From positions 2,046,001-2,110,000 of the forward strand of contig NZ_CP126084.1 in the NCBI RefSeq assembly GCF_030122845.1: a stretch of DNA of 64,000 nt, read 5' to 3'. The position numbers and the translations under genes are program-made. This DNA comes from Paenibacillus woosongensis. GTDB taxonomy: Bacteria > Bacillota > Bacilli > Paenibacillales > Paenibacillaceae. The notes under the pieces were generated by a model that saw nothing but the letters and a program-made list of their open reading frames with translations, was not told the origin of the DNA and did no database searches. Positions 42,398-51,256 of this stretch are shown piece after piece; the stretch's first letter is position 1; each line of letters begins with the position of its first letter.

Positions 42398-42838
42398 GTG
42401 TATTACGTTAATCGGGAACAAATCGAGCGCAGATTACATATGCTGCCGGAAATTGTACAGGTTCTGAATTCATCGGATACGTTAGAGGCTCAGAATTCAG
42501 GGCTTTTGGAACGTTACGCCATAGAGAGAGCGCTTCATCTGGCGCTGGAAATCGTTACGGACGTAGGGAGCTATTTAATCGATGGCTTTATTATGCGGGA
42601 TGCAAGCAGTTATGAGGACATCATCGATATTATGCTGGACGAGAAAGTGGTGGACGCGGGCTTGCATGCTGTTTTGATCGAGCTGGTGCGTCTGCGCAAG
42701 CCGCTGGTGCAGGAGTATTTTGCCGTCGACCGCGGAGCACTTACAGGGCTCTTGAAGCAATTGAAGGAAGCAGAGGGGCTTACTGTCTTTGCTGAACGCG
42801 TTCGTGCATATTTGGATCAGGAAGGAATCGAGAGCTGA
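42398..42838 (+). CDS. DUF86/HepT-like protein, YutE type
   Basis: 146 residues from GTG 42398 with AAGGAGGA. All helical; HEPN-like core with LVRLRKPLVQEYFAVD. In toxic HepT proteins the motif is RNxxxHxY; here it is R-K-P-L-V-Q-E-Y, losing the Asn and the His, as in B. subtilis YutE. So a toxin role is unlikely. No MntA-type antitoxin is nearby. Helical neighbours include SYLIDGFIMRDASSYEDIIDIM. Confidence 0.8.
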   Translation: MYYVNREQIERRLHMLPEIVQVLNSSDTLEAQNSGLLERYAIERALHLALEIVTDVGSYLIDGFIMRDASSYEDIIDIMLDEKVVDAGLHAVLIELVRLRKPLVQEYFAVDRGALTGLLKQLKEAEGLTVFAERVRAYLDQEGIES

Positions 42839-42969
42839 CCGGCTTGCAGGAAATTATCCAAAATGTCCTCTTCACGTTGTGTCGAAACAAGCATCTGCTG
42901 CTTATAATGAATTAACTATATAGGCATTAGCCCTGATGTACGGGCGTGCCGCATAAGGAGAGATGTATC

Positions 42970-43419
42970 GTGAGCAAAGGAAACAAAGGATGGATATGGG
43001 GTGCAGCCATCGGTACGATTGTCGGTTCGGTTACAGCGCTGCTGCTTGCTCCCAAGCCGGGGAAAGAGCTCCGCAAGGATATTGCCGACGGGGCGCGTCA
43101 GGTCGGAGAGAAAACAGGCGAGATTGCCGGCAAGGTTACTGAACAGAGCGCTCACTTGGCCGAGATTGTAAAGGAAACCGCCGGAAATCTCATTCATGAC
43201 ATTCAGGCCTGGCGTGAGAGCAAGGGCGAGGAAGAAAGCCCGGACGAAGGCAAGGAAGTGCAGATCTCCGCATTCCCTGGGGAGAACGAAACCGAAGAAG
43301 CGGAAGATTTCGCAACTGCAGCTATCGAAGCCGAAGCTAGCGAAGCTGCTGAAATGATCGAAGCTACCGAGCAGACGGCCGTGGTTGAGAATGAGGATAA
43401 GGATAAAATCCAAGCATAA
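42970..43419 (+). CDS. YtxH-domain general stress protein
   Basis: 149 residues from GTG 42970 with AAGGAGA before it. The N-terminal helix GWIWGAAIGTIVGSVTALLLAPKPGKELRKD is the YtxH membrane-anchor signature. It is followed by a charged amphipathic helix (GARQVGEKTGEIAGKVTEQ) and an acidic Glu/Ala-rich tail from about residue 85. YtxH-like proteins are induced by stress in B. subtilis. The acidic tail is longer than usual. A terminator follows. Confidence 0.85.
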   Translation: MSKGNKGWIWGAAIGTIVGSVTALLLAPKPGKELRKDIADGARQVGEKTGEIAGKVTEQSAHLAEIVKETAGNLIHDIQAWRESKGEEESPDEGKEVQISAFPGENETEEAEDFATAAIEAEASEAAEMIEATEQTAVVENEDKDKIQA

Positions 43420-43446
43420 TCGAATCGCCGAATATGATGAAGAAAA

Positions 43447-43467
43447 GGACCCTGCAGGGTCTTTTTT
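43447..43467 (+). terminator. Terminator of the YtxH gene
   Basis: Perfect palindrome GACCCTGCAGGGTC (43448-43461) preceded by A4 and followed by T6. Confidence 0.85.
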
Positions 43468-43605
43468 CTCGCATTTAGCAGGACAGGCTCCCGTGTTCGT
43501 TCCTTGTCACGTTCTCGTGGCATGGGGTAATATTAATTAGTACACTTTAGGATGAACGGTCATAAAGTAACGTAAAGCATCTAAACTATAATAAAAGGAA
43601 GCGGT

Positions 43606-44421
43606 ATGTTCGTGCAGCAAGCCATCGCAATATTAGACTCGGGAGTGGGCGGTCTTACCGTGGCCAAAGAAGTCATGAGACAGCTCCCCAGAGAGAAAAT
43701 CATCTATTTCGGGGATACCGCCCGATCTCCATACGGGCCCCGGTCTCCGGAAGAGGTCACTTTGTTTACCGAGCAGATCGTGGACTATTTGATTCAATTC
43801 AATCCGAAAATGATTGTCATCGCGTGCAACACTGCAACAGCAGCTGCACTAGAGCACATTAAGAAAAAGGTGAGCATCCCGGTCATCGGGGTAATACATC
43901 CTGGGGCAAGGGCTGCGATCAGCGCCACGAAGACGGGCCGGATCGGGGTGATCGGTACGGTCGGCACGATTAATAGCGGAGCGTATATCACGGCTTTGAA
44001 GGAGCTCAATCCCGCGATCGACGTGGAGAGCGAAGCGTGCCCGGATTTCGCTCCCCTGGTGGAGAAGGGGCAGTTCGAGACGCCGGAGGCACATCTGGTC
44101 GTGGAGCATTCGCTGCAGGAAATGAAGCAGCATCCAATCGATTGCCTGATCCTCGGATGTACGCACTATCCGTTCCTGAAGCGTTCGATTCAGGCGGTCA
44201 TGGGGCCGAAGGTGAAGCTGATCAGTTCCGCAGACGAAACCGCTCGCGAGATCAGCACCGTGCTGTATCAGAAAGGGCAGCTGGCCCGGGGCAATGAAAT
44301 TCCGATTCATCAGTTTTTTTGCAGCGGGGATTCTGAAATGTTCAACAAAATCGCCCACCAGTGGCTGGGGGAGCAGATCGAGCTTACCCCCATCGTATGG
44401 CAGGTTTCCACGCCTTCCTAA
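43606..44421 (+). CDS. racE: Glutamate racemase
   Basis: 271 residues from ATG 43606. All catalytic features: AILDSGVGGLTV, ACNTATA with Cys74, and LGCTHYPF with Cys185 and His187. Converts L- to D-glutamate for peptidoglycan. Length and sequence fit MurI/RacE. Single gene with its own terminator. Confidence 0.95.
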   Translation: MFVQQAIAILDSGVGGLTVAKEVMRQLPREKIIYFGDTARSPYGPRSPEEVTLFTEQIVDYLIQFNPKMIVIACNTATAAALEHIKKKVSIPVIGVIHPGARAAISATKTGRIGVIGTVGTINSGAYITALKELNPAIDVESEACPDFAPLVEKGQFETPEAHLVVEHSLQEMKQHPIDCLILGCTHYPFLKRSIQAVMGPKVKLISSADETAREISTVLYQKGQLARGNEIPIHQFFCSGDSEMFNKIAHQWLGEQIELTPIVWQVSTPS

Positions 44422-44434
44422 GCTGGAAAATGCG

Positions 44435-44477
44435 AACAACCTTTGCCGGCAGGAGTTATCCGGCAAAGGTTGTTTTT
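44435..44477 (+). terminator. Terminator of racE
   Basis: AACAACCTTTGCCGG at 44436-44450 pairs with CCGGCAAAGGTTGTT at 44460-44474; T5 follows. Confidence 0.9.
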
Positions 44478-44559
44478 GTGTAGCTCGCTCATAGCCAAGC
44501 GTAGTGTAAGCCATATTGAAAGAATAGACCATCATCATAATGGATGAAGGAGGATTATG

Positions 44560-45192
44560 ATGCAGCTGCTCGCCATGTTGACGATGCTGATCGATCATGT
44601 AGGACTGCTCTTTTTTCCCGATCAGCCCCTCTGGAGAATTATAGGCCGAATCGCATTTCCCCTATATGCTTACGCTTTGGCGCTAGGGCATCGCCATACA
44701 TCCTCGCACGGCAAATACGTGCTCCGGCTGCTCGGTATCGCGGCGTTGTCGCAAATGCCGTATCAACTGGCTTTCGATACGAATGAATTGAATGTCGTCT
44801 TCTCGCTTTGCGCAGCAGCGATCCTGCTTCGTGTGCTCGACGGGCTATCCCCAGGCTGGATCTCCTACGCGCTGATTGCCCTGATTTATGCGATGTTCGA
44901 GGTGTTCCCTTTCGAATATGGGGCATATGGACTGCTTCTCATGCTTATATTCAATTATATGAAGCCCGGTCCGATGCTCGTCGGAATGCATTTATTATTG
45001 AACTTGGCTGCGCTGTTTGCTTACGGCTGGGTCATCCAGCTCTTTAGCATCATTCCGACGATGATCATTGCGTACGGGCCGAATTTATGGAGAAGGCTGG
45101 AGTCGTGGCGGATGCCTCGCTGGCTCTGGAGAACGTTCTACCCGGCGCACTTGGCTGTGCTTGCCGTGATCGTTCACCTTATTGGCGAGTAG
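44560..45192 (+). CDS. TraX-family membrane protein
   Basis: 210 residues from ATG 44560, preferred over ATG 44557 for ribosome-site spacing. The TraX start LAMLTMLIDHVGLLFFPDQPLWRIIGRIAFPLYAYALA is characteristic: conserved DHxG and RxAFPLF/Y. Six or seven helices. TraX of F plasmid acetylates pilin, but chromosomal TraX proteins in Bacillota have no known substrate. Located between racE and an M14 peptidase. Confidence 0.85.
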   Translation: MQLLAMLTMLIDHVGLLFFPDQPLWRIIGRIAFPLYAYALALGHRHTSSHGKYVLRLLGIAALSQMPYQLAFDTNELNVVFSLCAAAILLRVLDGLSPGWISYALIALIYAMFEVFPFEYGAYGLLLMLIFNYMKPGPMLVGMHLLLNLAALFAYGWVIQLFSIIPTMIIAYGPNLWRRLESWRMPRWLWRTFYPAHLAVLAVIVHLIGE

Positions 45193-45231
45193 CTGCTGGC
45201 CGACCCGGCGCTCAATAAAGGAGGAATAGAG

Positions 45232-46158
45232 GTGTTGGCGTCAGTAAGCAATGGCCAGGAGCCTATCGTGCGCATCCGTAAAGGATACCGCTATGAGGAC
45301 GGGATAGCCGATATTAGACAGCTGCAAGGACGTTACGGCTGTCTAAGGCGCGTGGAGGTTGGCAAAAGCGTGCTCGGCAAATCCATCGATGCACTCGTGC
45401 TAGGAAGCGGGGAGGAGTGCGTTCATGTGAACGCCTCGGTTCATGCCAATGAGTGGATTACGACGCCGCTGCTGCTTCGCTTCATCGAAGAGCTGGCGGC
45501 TGAGCTGGAATCTTCGTCCGGCAGGGAAGATGCCGGCAGCCTGACCGAGGATCTGCTGGGCGGGATAACGCTATGGGCGGTGCCGATGGCCAATCCAGAC
45601 GGTATAAATTTGTCGCAGGATGGTTTATGGCCGGAATGTCCCTATAGGGAGCACTTGTTATCGTGGAACAGCGGTATGGAAGACTTCAGCCGCTGGAAGG
45701 CGAATATCCGCGGCGTCGATCTTAACGATCAATTTCCCGCGGGCTGGGAGGAGGAACGAGCCCGGCGCAGTACGGGCGGCCCAGCCTCCCAGGACTACGG
45801 GGGAAGCGCGCCGCTAAGCGAGCCGGAAGCCGCCGCGCTCGCCAGCCTGACGCGAAGGCTGCGGTTCAGCAGAGTAGCGTCGCTGCATACCCAGGGGCGT
45901 GAAATCTATTGGAATTACCGGGATCTGGAGCCGGATGGCTCCGAAGCTTTAGCCGACAGGTTAGCCGAGGCCAGCGGATATAGGGCGGTGAAGCTTACAG
46001 GCAGCGATGCGGGTTATAAAGACTGGTTCATTAGCGAATTTCGCCGTCCCGGATTTACGATCGAAGCGGGGGTTGGCGTCAACCCGCTGCCGGCAGGGCA
46101 ATTTGAGGCAATTTATGGAGAAATCAAGCCGCTGTTGACCGAGTTTATCCGGGGGTAA
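45232..46158 (+). CDS. M14-family zinc carboxypeptidase
   Basis: 308 residues from GTG 45232 with AAAGGAGG. Zinc ligands His71 and Glu74 (NASVHANEW) and His219 (SLHTQGREIYWNY); catalytic Glu278 in FTIEAGVG. Also NPDG and GVDLNDQFPAGW. It resembles gamma-D-glutamyl-L-diamino-acid endopeptidase I of Lysinibacillus, so a murein peptide substrate is likely. No signal peptide, so it may act on recycled muropeptides inside the cell. The stop codon lies in the loop of its terminator. Confidence 0.9.
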   Translation: MLASVSNGQEPIVRIRKGYRYEDGIADIRQLQGRYGCLRRVEVGKSVLGKSIDALVLGSGEECVHVNASVHANEWITTPLLLRFIEELAAELESSSGREDAGSLTEDLLGGITLWAVPMANPDGINLSQDGLWPECPYREHLLSWNSGMEDFSRWKANIRGVDLNDQFPAGWEEERARRSTGGPASQDYGGSAPLSEPEAAALASLTRRLRFSRVASLHTQGREIYWNYRDLEPDGSEALADRLAEASGYRAVKLTGSDAGYKDWFISEFRRPGFTIEAGVGVNPLPAGQFEAIYGEIKPLLTEFIRG

Positions 46159-46178
46159 CCCCCGGATTTGCTTTTTTT
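46147..46178 (+). terminator. Terminator overlapping the M14 stop codon
   Basis: TCCGGGGG at 46148-46155 pairs with CCCCCGGA at 46159-46166; the three-base loop is the stop codon TAA. T7 follows a short gap. Confidence 0.8.
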
Positions 46179-46268
46179 AAATAACGTAAATTAGGGTATT
46201 GTAATGAATAAGCCATACCGGCCATAATGAATGATAAGGCGATGGCGCAAAGAGGAGGGGAAGCAGCT

Positions 46269-46508
46269 GTGAAATGGAGAAGATTGTGGTCGCTCCGGCA
46301 TTGGTCGCATATATTCAACCGCGTTCCAAGGCTGCTTGCCTCATCGCGGGTTCCTGTATTGGACAAGCTGCTGCTGATCGTCCCAGCCCTGGCCTATTGG
46401 GTGCTGCCGGACGTATTGCCGTTTATTCCGATCGACGATATGGCCGTGACGATGCTGCTGATGGACTGGTTCGTCGGGAGAGCCGAGCGCAAGCATCCGC
46501 TGACATAA
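46269..46508 (+). CDS. Small DUF1232-like membrane protein
   Basis: 79 residues from GTG 46269, fixed by AGGAGGGG at 46253-46260; an ATG 14 codons upstream lacks a site. The pattern VLDKLLLIVPALAYWVLPDVLPFIPIDD is typical of the YkvA/DUF1232 group (a Pro/Asp-rich amphipathic membrane helix). Function unknown. Confidence 0.75.
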   Translation: MKWRRLWSLRHWSHIFNRVPRLLASSRVPVLDKLLLIVPALAYWVLPDVLPFIPIDDMAVTMLLMDWFVGRAERKHPLT

Positions 46509-46597
46509 ACAGGCAGAGGGGATACATGCTTGCGTGAACCGTTGACATTCTTTACAATAGGAATGTTAGGTAGTCATAAGAAGATAGGAGCGATCAT

Positions 46598-46900
46598 ATG
46601 AGCGTAAAAATTACCCGCAATGCGGCGAAGGTGATAAAGAGGGAATTGGATAAAGAAGAGAACAAGGGTCTTGCGTTGAAAGTGTTCATCACTCATGCTC
46701 ATGGGGATCACGCCCATTACGGACTCGATTTGGTCAAGCCTGCCGAGACGGACCAAATCGTGGCTACGGACAAAGAAATCGACGTCGTTATTGATCTGAA
46801 CGAACCGCTTCTTGAAGGCGTGAAGATCGACTATCTATATTTTCCGGAGGAAGGCTTCGTTATTACGAATCCATCCAAAGGAAATCACGGTGATCACTAG
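46598..46900 (+). CDS. HesB/IscA-fold protein without cysteines, His-rich
   Basis: 100 residues from ATG 46598. Overall it aligns with A-type Fe-S carriers: start MSVKITRNAAKVIKRELD, and the C-terminal strand-loop GFVITNPSKGNHGDH. But the three ligand Cys are gone. The first Cys region reads ITHAHGDHAHYG, and the terminal CxC element (usually near NPNxxxxCGCG) reads NHGDH. There is no Cys in the protein at all. Six His replace the cluster-site region, so a metal-binding but non-Fe-S role is possible. It is 26 bp before a DUF1450 gene that is rich in Cys. Confidence 0.75.
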   Translation: MSVKITRNAAKVIKRELDKEENKGLALKVFITHAHGDHAHYGLDLVKPAETDQIVATDKEIDVVIDLNEPLLEGVKIDYLYFPEEGFVITNPSKGNHGDH

Positions 46901-46926
46901 CACTTTGAAAGAAGAAGGGATTCAGC

Positions 46927-47157
46927 ATGGCTAATGACATTCGCATATGCGATAAATGCAATCATATACGGATGAAGACGTTTGTGCCCAAGCTGCAGAA
47001 GCTGGCGCCGGACGCGGAGATTAAGGTTGGCTGCAAATCTTATTGCGGCCCATGCGGGAAGCGGGCGTTCGTATACATTAACGGACGCTACATCAGCGCT
47101 CCGACCGAAGACGAGGTATTGACCAAGGCGGCTCCTTTCGTGAAGAAGCCCAAATAA
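46927..47157 (+). CDS. DUF1450 (YuzB-like) small thioredoxin/ferredoxin-like protein
   Basis: 76 residues from ATG 46927. Two Cys groups: RICDKCNHI near the start and GCKSYCGPCGKRAFVYINGR in the middle, the latter matching GCLTHCGICS-type motif of B. subtilis YuzB. Thioredoxin-like 2Fe-2S ferredoxin fold is expected, with function unknown. Next to the HesB-like gene and likely co-transcribed with it. Confidence 0.85.
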   Translation: MANDIRICDKCNHIRMKTFVPKLQKLAPDAEIKVGCKSYCGPCGKRAFVYINGRYISAPTEDEVLTKAAPFVKKPK

Positions 47158-47181
47158 AGTATTGAAGGAAGCATCCGAATC

Positions 47182-47227
47182 AAGAAGAGCTGCTTATTTC
47201 TCTTGCGAGATAAGCAGCTCTTCTTTG
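47182..47227. terminator. Long bidirectional terminator
   Basis: AAGAAGAGCTGCTTAT at 47182-47197 pairs with ATAAGCAGCTCTTCTT at 47209-47224; it separates the DUF1450 gene from the convergent LTA-synthase-like gene. Confidence 0.85.
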
Positions 47228-47272
47228 CGTTGCGGCAGGGAGCACAGGATGCAAGGATCAACAAGGATCAAC

Positions 47273-49267
47273 TTAGCGATACTCCCGGAGCAGATTGTAC
47301 TGGATGACCCGGTCCGATATGGACAGGCGCAGTTTCGCTTCTTCATAGCCTCGACGGCACTGCTCTAAATCCGTCAGCTCTCTAGTGTCCAGGCTGTAGC
47401 ATTCCCCGTGCTCGAACAGGCCATCGGCGGAAGGAGTGTAGTACACGCGCCCGTCGGTAAATGCCCCCGAGCGCAGCGCGACGAAGCGGTCTCCGCTTCC
47501 AAATAAATCGTTGCCCATCATGTAATAGGAATCGGTCTCAATTCCGAGCAGATGAAGAAGAGAGGGCGCCATATCCAGCTGTCCCGCTGGCTCCTGGTAC
47601 ACGCCGGCTTGTCCGTTGTCCGGCAGATGAATAATAAGGGGCACCTGATTCATGATTTGGTGCATGTCGAGCTCTGACAATGATCTGCCCAGGAACTGCT
47701 CATAAGGCTTTTTATCCTTAAGCGAATTATCATGATCCCCGTATACATACAGAATCGTATGATCCCATATCCCTTTCTGCTTCATTCCTTCGATGAGCTG
47801 TCCTAGGGCTTCATCGGCATAGTGAACGGATTCTAGATAGCTGCCGAAGAGGGTTCCCTGGAATTCGCCAACATCTAGCTTGCGCTCCGAAGCCGGCAGC
47901 TGATAGGGGTGATGGCTTGTCAGAGTTACTAGAAAGGCGTAGAATGGCTGCCGGCTGTCCCGCGTCATGAAGTCGAGCGACTGGCGGAAGAAGGATTTGT
48001 CCCCGAGCGACCAGCCGAGCGGTTCATCCATCATGTAATGCTGTCTGTGATAGAAATGATCATAGCCCATCGCCTTGTACATGGCATTGCGGTTCCAGAA
48101 GCTGCCTTCGTACGCATGGTAAGCCCCTGTCTCATAGCCGTGTTCGCCTAGTATTTGCGGGAGCATATCGTAATTGTGATTCGGAAAGCGGACGAAGACT
48201 GAACCCGTAGGCAGCGGGTGCAGGGAGCTGTTTGAGGAAAAATCAGCATCCGAAGTACGTCCTTGTCCTGTCTGATGATAATAGCTCGCAAAGTACATGC
48301 TGTCCTTCATGAGCTGGTTGAGATGGGGCGTGATTTCCTCTCCGCCGATCTGTCTCCCAATCACGAAATTCATCAGGGCTTCCACCTGAACGACGATGAC
48401 ATTGCTATCCTTATAAGCGGCAAAAGTATCGTTATGTGCCTTGCGCTTCTCTGCGGCTTCGCGGAACCAGCGCTTGATTTCCTTGTGTTCTTCTGCGGTT
48501 AGCGCTGGTTTGCTGCTCAGATGCTCCTTGGCGTAGCGGTACGCATCGTAGTAATGGAACCCGAGCAGTCCGGTGATGTTATACAGGGACAAATTCCACC
48601 AGTTGCCCGTAAACAGCTCGCCGGCCCAGGTGTTCTTGTAATGCTGGATCGGCCCCATCGTGAGGACATATCCAAGCATAAAGGCCAGCAGTCCCGTAAG
48701 CAGGCGGCCCATCGGACGCTCTTTGCCATGTGCAGCGGAAGCGCCGGTTTCGCGGTCACCGTCCTGCGATAGACGCTCAGATTTGAGCCGCCGGAGAAGC
48801 AGCCAGACACCTAGAATGATAGCTGCAATGAGCCAGTCGGCGGCAAGCCACAGGTCCCTTGGGAGGAGCAGAGAGGAGATGCTCTCGCCAAGTTCACCTA
48901 CCTGGCCCGCCTGAAGCAGGACGGGCACCGTGATAAAGTCACGGAAATACCGATAATACACTAGATCAGCGAAAATAACGCCCGTAAGCAGGACATTGAG
49001 CAGCGCGAGGGCTGCCGAACGGGCACGGGTGCTCAGCCACAGCGTCCAGAAGGAGGCAAGGATCAGAGATCCGATCGCGATGAGGTTATCCAGCCGGTTC
49101 ATATCAATATTGTTCGCATTCAAGTTGTGATGCAGATAGTGGAGCTTCCAGAACAAGGCGAAGACGAATAAAGGATACTCGAGACGGCGATAGCGCAAAA
49201 TGCCCGGAATCAGCCGCCATAGACGCTTGCAGCCAAATTTCGATGAATGGCCTGGATGCTTCGGCAC
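47273..49267 (-). CDS. LTA synthase-family sulfatase-fold membrane enzyme
   Basis: 664 residues from GTG 49267. N-terminal half: five hydrophobic helices (about 30-210). C-terminal half: sulfatase fold outside the membrane with Mn ligands and nucleophile: VVQVEALMN (Glu296), GQGRTSDADFSSN (Thr338) and VYGDHDNS near the end. This is the LtaS/YqgS layout: it transfers glycerol phosphate from phosphatidylglycerol to a lipid anchor, primes lipoteichoic acid, or modifies other glycolipids. Whether it is a polymerase or a primase cannot be told. 41 bp after the RNA methyltransferase gene, probably one transcript. Confidence 0.9.
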   Translation of the reverse strand: MPKHPGHSSKFGCKRLWRLIPGILRYRRLEYPLFVFALFWKLHYLHHNLNANNIDMNRLDNLIAIGSLILASFWTLWLSTRARSAALALLNVLLTGVIFADLVYYRYFRDFITVPVLLQAGQVGELGESISSLLLPRDLWLAADWLIAAIILGVWLLLRRLKSERLSQDGDRETGASAAHGKERPMGRLLTGLLAFMLGYVLTMGPIQHYKNTWAGELFTGNWWNLSLYNITGLLGFHYYDAYRYAKEHLSSKPALTAEEHKEIKRWFREAAEKRKAHNDTFAAYKDSNVIVVQVEALMNFVIGRQIGGEEITPHLNQLMKDSMYFASYYHQTGQGRTSDADFSSNSSLHPLPTGSVFVRFPNHNYDMLPQILGEHGYETGAYHAYEGSFWNRNAMYKAMGYDHFYHRQHYMMDEPLGWSLGDKSFFRQSLDFMTRDSRQPFYAFLVTLTSHHPYQLPASERKLDVGEFQGTLFGSYLESVHYADEALGQLIEGMKQKGIWDHTILYVYGDHDNSLKDKKPYEQFLGRSLSELDMHQIMNQVPLIIHLPDNGQAGVYQEPAGQLDMAPSLLHLLGIETDSYYMMGNDLFGSGDRFVALRSGAFTDGRVYYTPSADGLFEHGECYSLDTRELTDLEQCRRGYEEAKLRLSISDRVIQYNLLREYR

Positions 49268-49308
49268 AGGTCCTCAACTCCTTTCAAAGGGAAACCCCTT
49301 CCCGGGCA

Positions 49309-50454
49309 TTAATGCCGCGGAGGAAGGGGACCCAGAAATTGCAGATATTGGCACTCGATTCGGCCGTTGAACAGCTTGCGGCGTTTGTCTGCCTTACGCT
49401 GAAAATCATGCTCGAATTGCTTGGTAGGCGTGAGCGCAAAGAACGACCAGGTCGGAAGCCCGGCTGCCACCCGGCCAAGCTGGGAAATCAGCTTGCGGAC
49501 TTCCTTCTCCTCACCGATCCGCTCACCGTACGGCGGGTTCGTGATCAGGCAGCCGTAGTCGCCCTGGGGCTGTATTCTGGCTGCTGGCAGAACCTCAAAA
49601 GCGATCTCCTTGCCGAGCCCGGCGCTCTTGGCGGCAGCCGTGGCTACCTCGATCGCTTTCGGATCAATGTCGCTGCCGGCGATGTTCAGCGGGATATCAT
49701 CCTGGACCGCGTCGAACGCTTCCTCGCGCGCCTGCTGCCACAGTTCTTCGGGAAGGACTGGCCATCCCTCGGCATTGAAGGAACGGCGCAGCCCAGGGGC
49801 GATATTCCAGCCGATCATCGCGGCTTCAATCGGCAGCGTCCCTGATCCGCAGCAAGGGTCATAGAAAGGGCGCGACGGATTTTGATTCCAGCGGCTGAGC
49901 AAAATCATGGCGGCAGCCATGGTCTCCTTCAGAGGAGCTTCGGTCGCCAGCTTGCGGTAGCCGCGTTTATGCAATGCCGGTCCGGTCGCATCGAGCGTCA
50001 GCAGCGCTATGTCATTCAGCAGATTGATTTCAATGACGTAGCGCGGTCCGGTTTCCTCGAACCATTCGGTGCGGTAGGATTCCTTGAGCTTCTCGACAAT
50101 CGCTTTTTTGACAATTCCCTGGCACGCGGGAACGCTGCTTAACTGGGATTTGTGGGAACGGCCTTCGACGGGGAACTCGCCATGGGCCGGAATCCAGTCC
50201 TGCCAAGGGAGCGCCTTTGTTCCTTCGAACAGCTCATCGAACGTGACCGCAGAGAATTCACCCATTTTGATCAGCACGCGGTCTGACGTGCGCAGCCATA
50301 AGTTGCAGCGGCAAATGTCGATGAAATCTCCGGTAAAATTCACTCGCCCGTTCTCAACCTTCGTATCTTCGTACCCCAGTTCTTTAAGTTCCCTAGCCAC
50401 GACGGCTTCGAGTCCCATAGGGGAGGTCGCGATTAATTGCAGTGGACCTGGCAT
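49309..50454 (-). CDS. THUMP-containing class I RNA methyltransferase (RlmL N-domain/YpsC-like)
   Basis: 381 residues from ATG 50454. N-terminal THUMP-type RNA-binding domain: ATSPMGLEAVVARELKELGY, then DRVLIKMGEF. Methyltransferase core: FYDPCCGSGTLPIEAAM (SAM motif I) and CLITNPPYGERIGE (catalytic NPPY). The closest characterised relatives are 23S rRNA m2G2445 methyltransferases (RlmL N-half) and YpsC in Bacillus. Cytosolic. The LTA-synthase-like gene follows. Confidence 0.9.
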   Translation of the reverse strand: MPGPLQLIATSPMGLEAVVARELKELGYEDTKVENGRVNFTGDFIDICRCNLWLRTSDRVLIKMGEFSAVTFDELFEGTKALPWQDWIPAHGEFPVEGRSHKSQLSSVPACQGIVKKAIVEKLKESYRTEWFEETGPRYVIEINLLNDIALLTLDATGPALHKRGYRKLATEAPLKETMAAAMILLSRWNQNPSRPFYDPCCGSGTLPIEAAMIGWNIAPGLRRSFNAEGWPVLPEELWQQAREEAFDAVQDDIPLNIAGSDIDPKAIEVATAAAKSAGLGKEIAFEVLPAARIQPQGDYGCLITNPPYGERIGEEKEVRKLISQLGRVAAGLPTWSFFALTPTKQFEHDFQRKADKRRKLFNGRIECQYLQFLGPLPPRH

Positions 50455-50583
50455 ATGAATATATCACTCCGTTTTGTCAGTTGTAGTCATCGTCTAAAAA
50501 CCATACAATTCAGTATAGGACAATGTCAATGAAGATACAAACGGATTCGGCAAGAATTCAGCTGAGAGGAGCAATCTGAATTT

Positions 50584-51213
50584 ATGTTAACCCCTGAACA
50601 ATACAGTGAAAAATTATACGCTGAGGATGAGCAGTTGAATAAAGTGAAGCAATCGATTGAAGACAGCGGGATCAGGGACGTATCAGTCGTCCCGGGCTAC
50701 GGCAGGCTGCTGACTTTGCTGGTCAAGTCCTCCGGGGCCAAGTCGGCTCTGGAAATCGGCGCGCTGGGCGGATACAGCGGGATTTGCCTGGCGAGAGGGC
50801 TTTCCGAGGGCGGCAAGCTGTTGTCTTTAGAGCTAAAGGAGGAGAATGCGGCTATGGCCCGCAGCAATATGGCGGCAGCCGGATACGGGGAGATCGTGGA
50901 CTACCGGGTCGGTCCGGCCCTGGACAGCCTGATCGAGCTGGAGCGGCAGGGGCAGCGGTTCGACTTCTTTTTTATCGATGCAGACAAAGAGAATTACCCG
51001 GTATATTTGGAATATGCGATCAAATTGGCTCTACCCGGGGCGATCATCGCTGGGGACAACACGCTGCTGCGCGGCCGTACCCTGAACCCGGACAAAAACG
51101 GCCCTGCCGTACTTGCCATGCGCAAGTTCAATGAAATGATTGCCCGGGACGAACGTCTCCTAAGCACCTTTTTACCGGCCTTTGACGGTCTAGCTCTAGC
51201 GCTGGTTAAATAG
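50584..51213 (+). CDS. SAM-dependent O-methyltransferase
   Basis: 209 residues from ATG 50584. The O-methyltransferase family 3 pattern is clear: ALEIGALGGYSGICLA (motif I), LLSLELKEENAAMAR, FDFFFIDADKENYPVYLEYA (metal-binding Asp) and IIAGDNTLLRG. Similar to YrrM/TrmR-like enzymes, one of which modifies tRNA wobble uridine in Bacillus, or to catechol-type methyltransferases; the sequence alone does not decide. Divergent from the RNA methyltransferase gene. A terminator follows. Confidence 0.85.
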   Translation: MLTPEQYSEKLYAEDEQLNKVKQSIEDSGIRDVSVVPGYGRLLTLLVKSSGAKSALEIGALGGYSGICLARGLSEGGKLLSLELKEENAAMARSNMAAAGYGEIVDYRVGPALDSLIELERQGQRFDFFFIDADKENYPVYLEYAIKLALPGAIIAGDNTLLRGRTLNPDKNGPAVLAMRKFNEMIARDERLLSTFLPAFDGLALALVK

Positions 51214-51256
51214 CAAGTGTTTATTTTGCATACATGGTGAATTTGTAATGTAAAAA

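Noticed and set aside
42398..42838. HepT toxin of a HepT/MntA toxin-antitoxin system
   Set aside because: The RNxxxHxY motif is lost and no antitoxin gene is adjacent.
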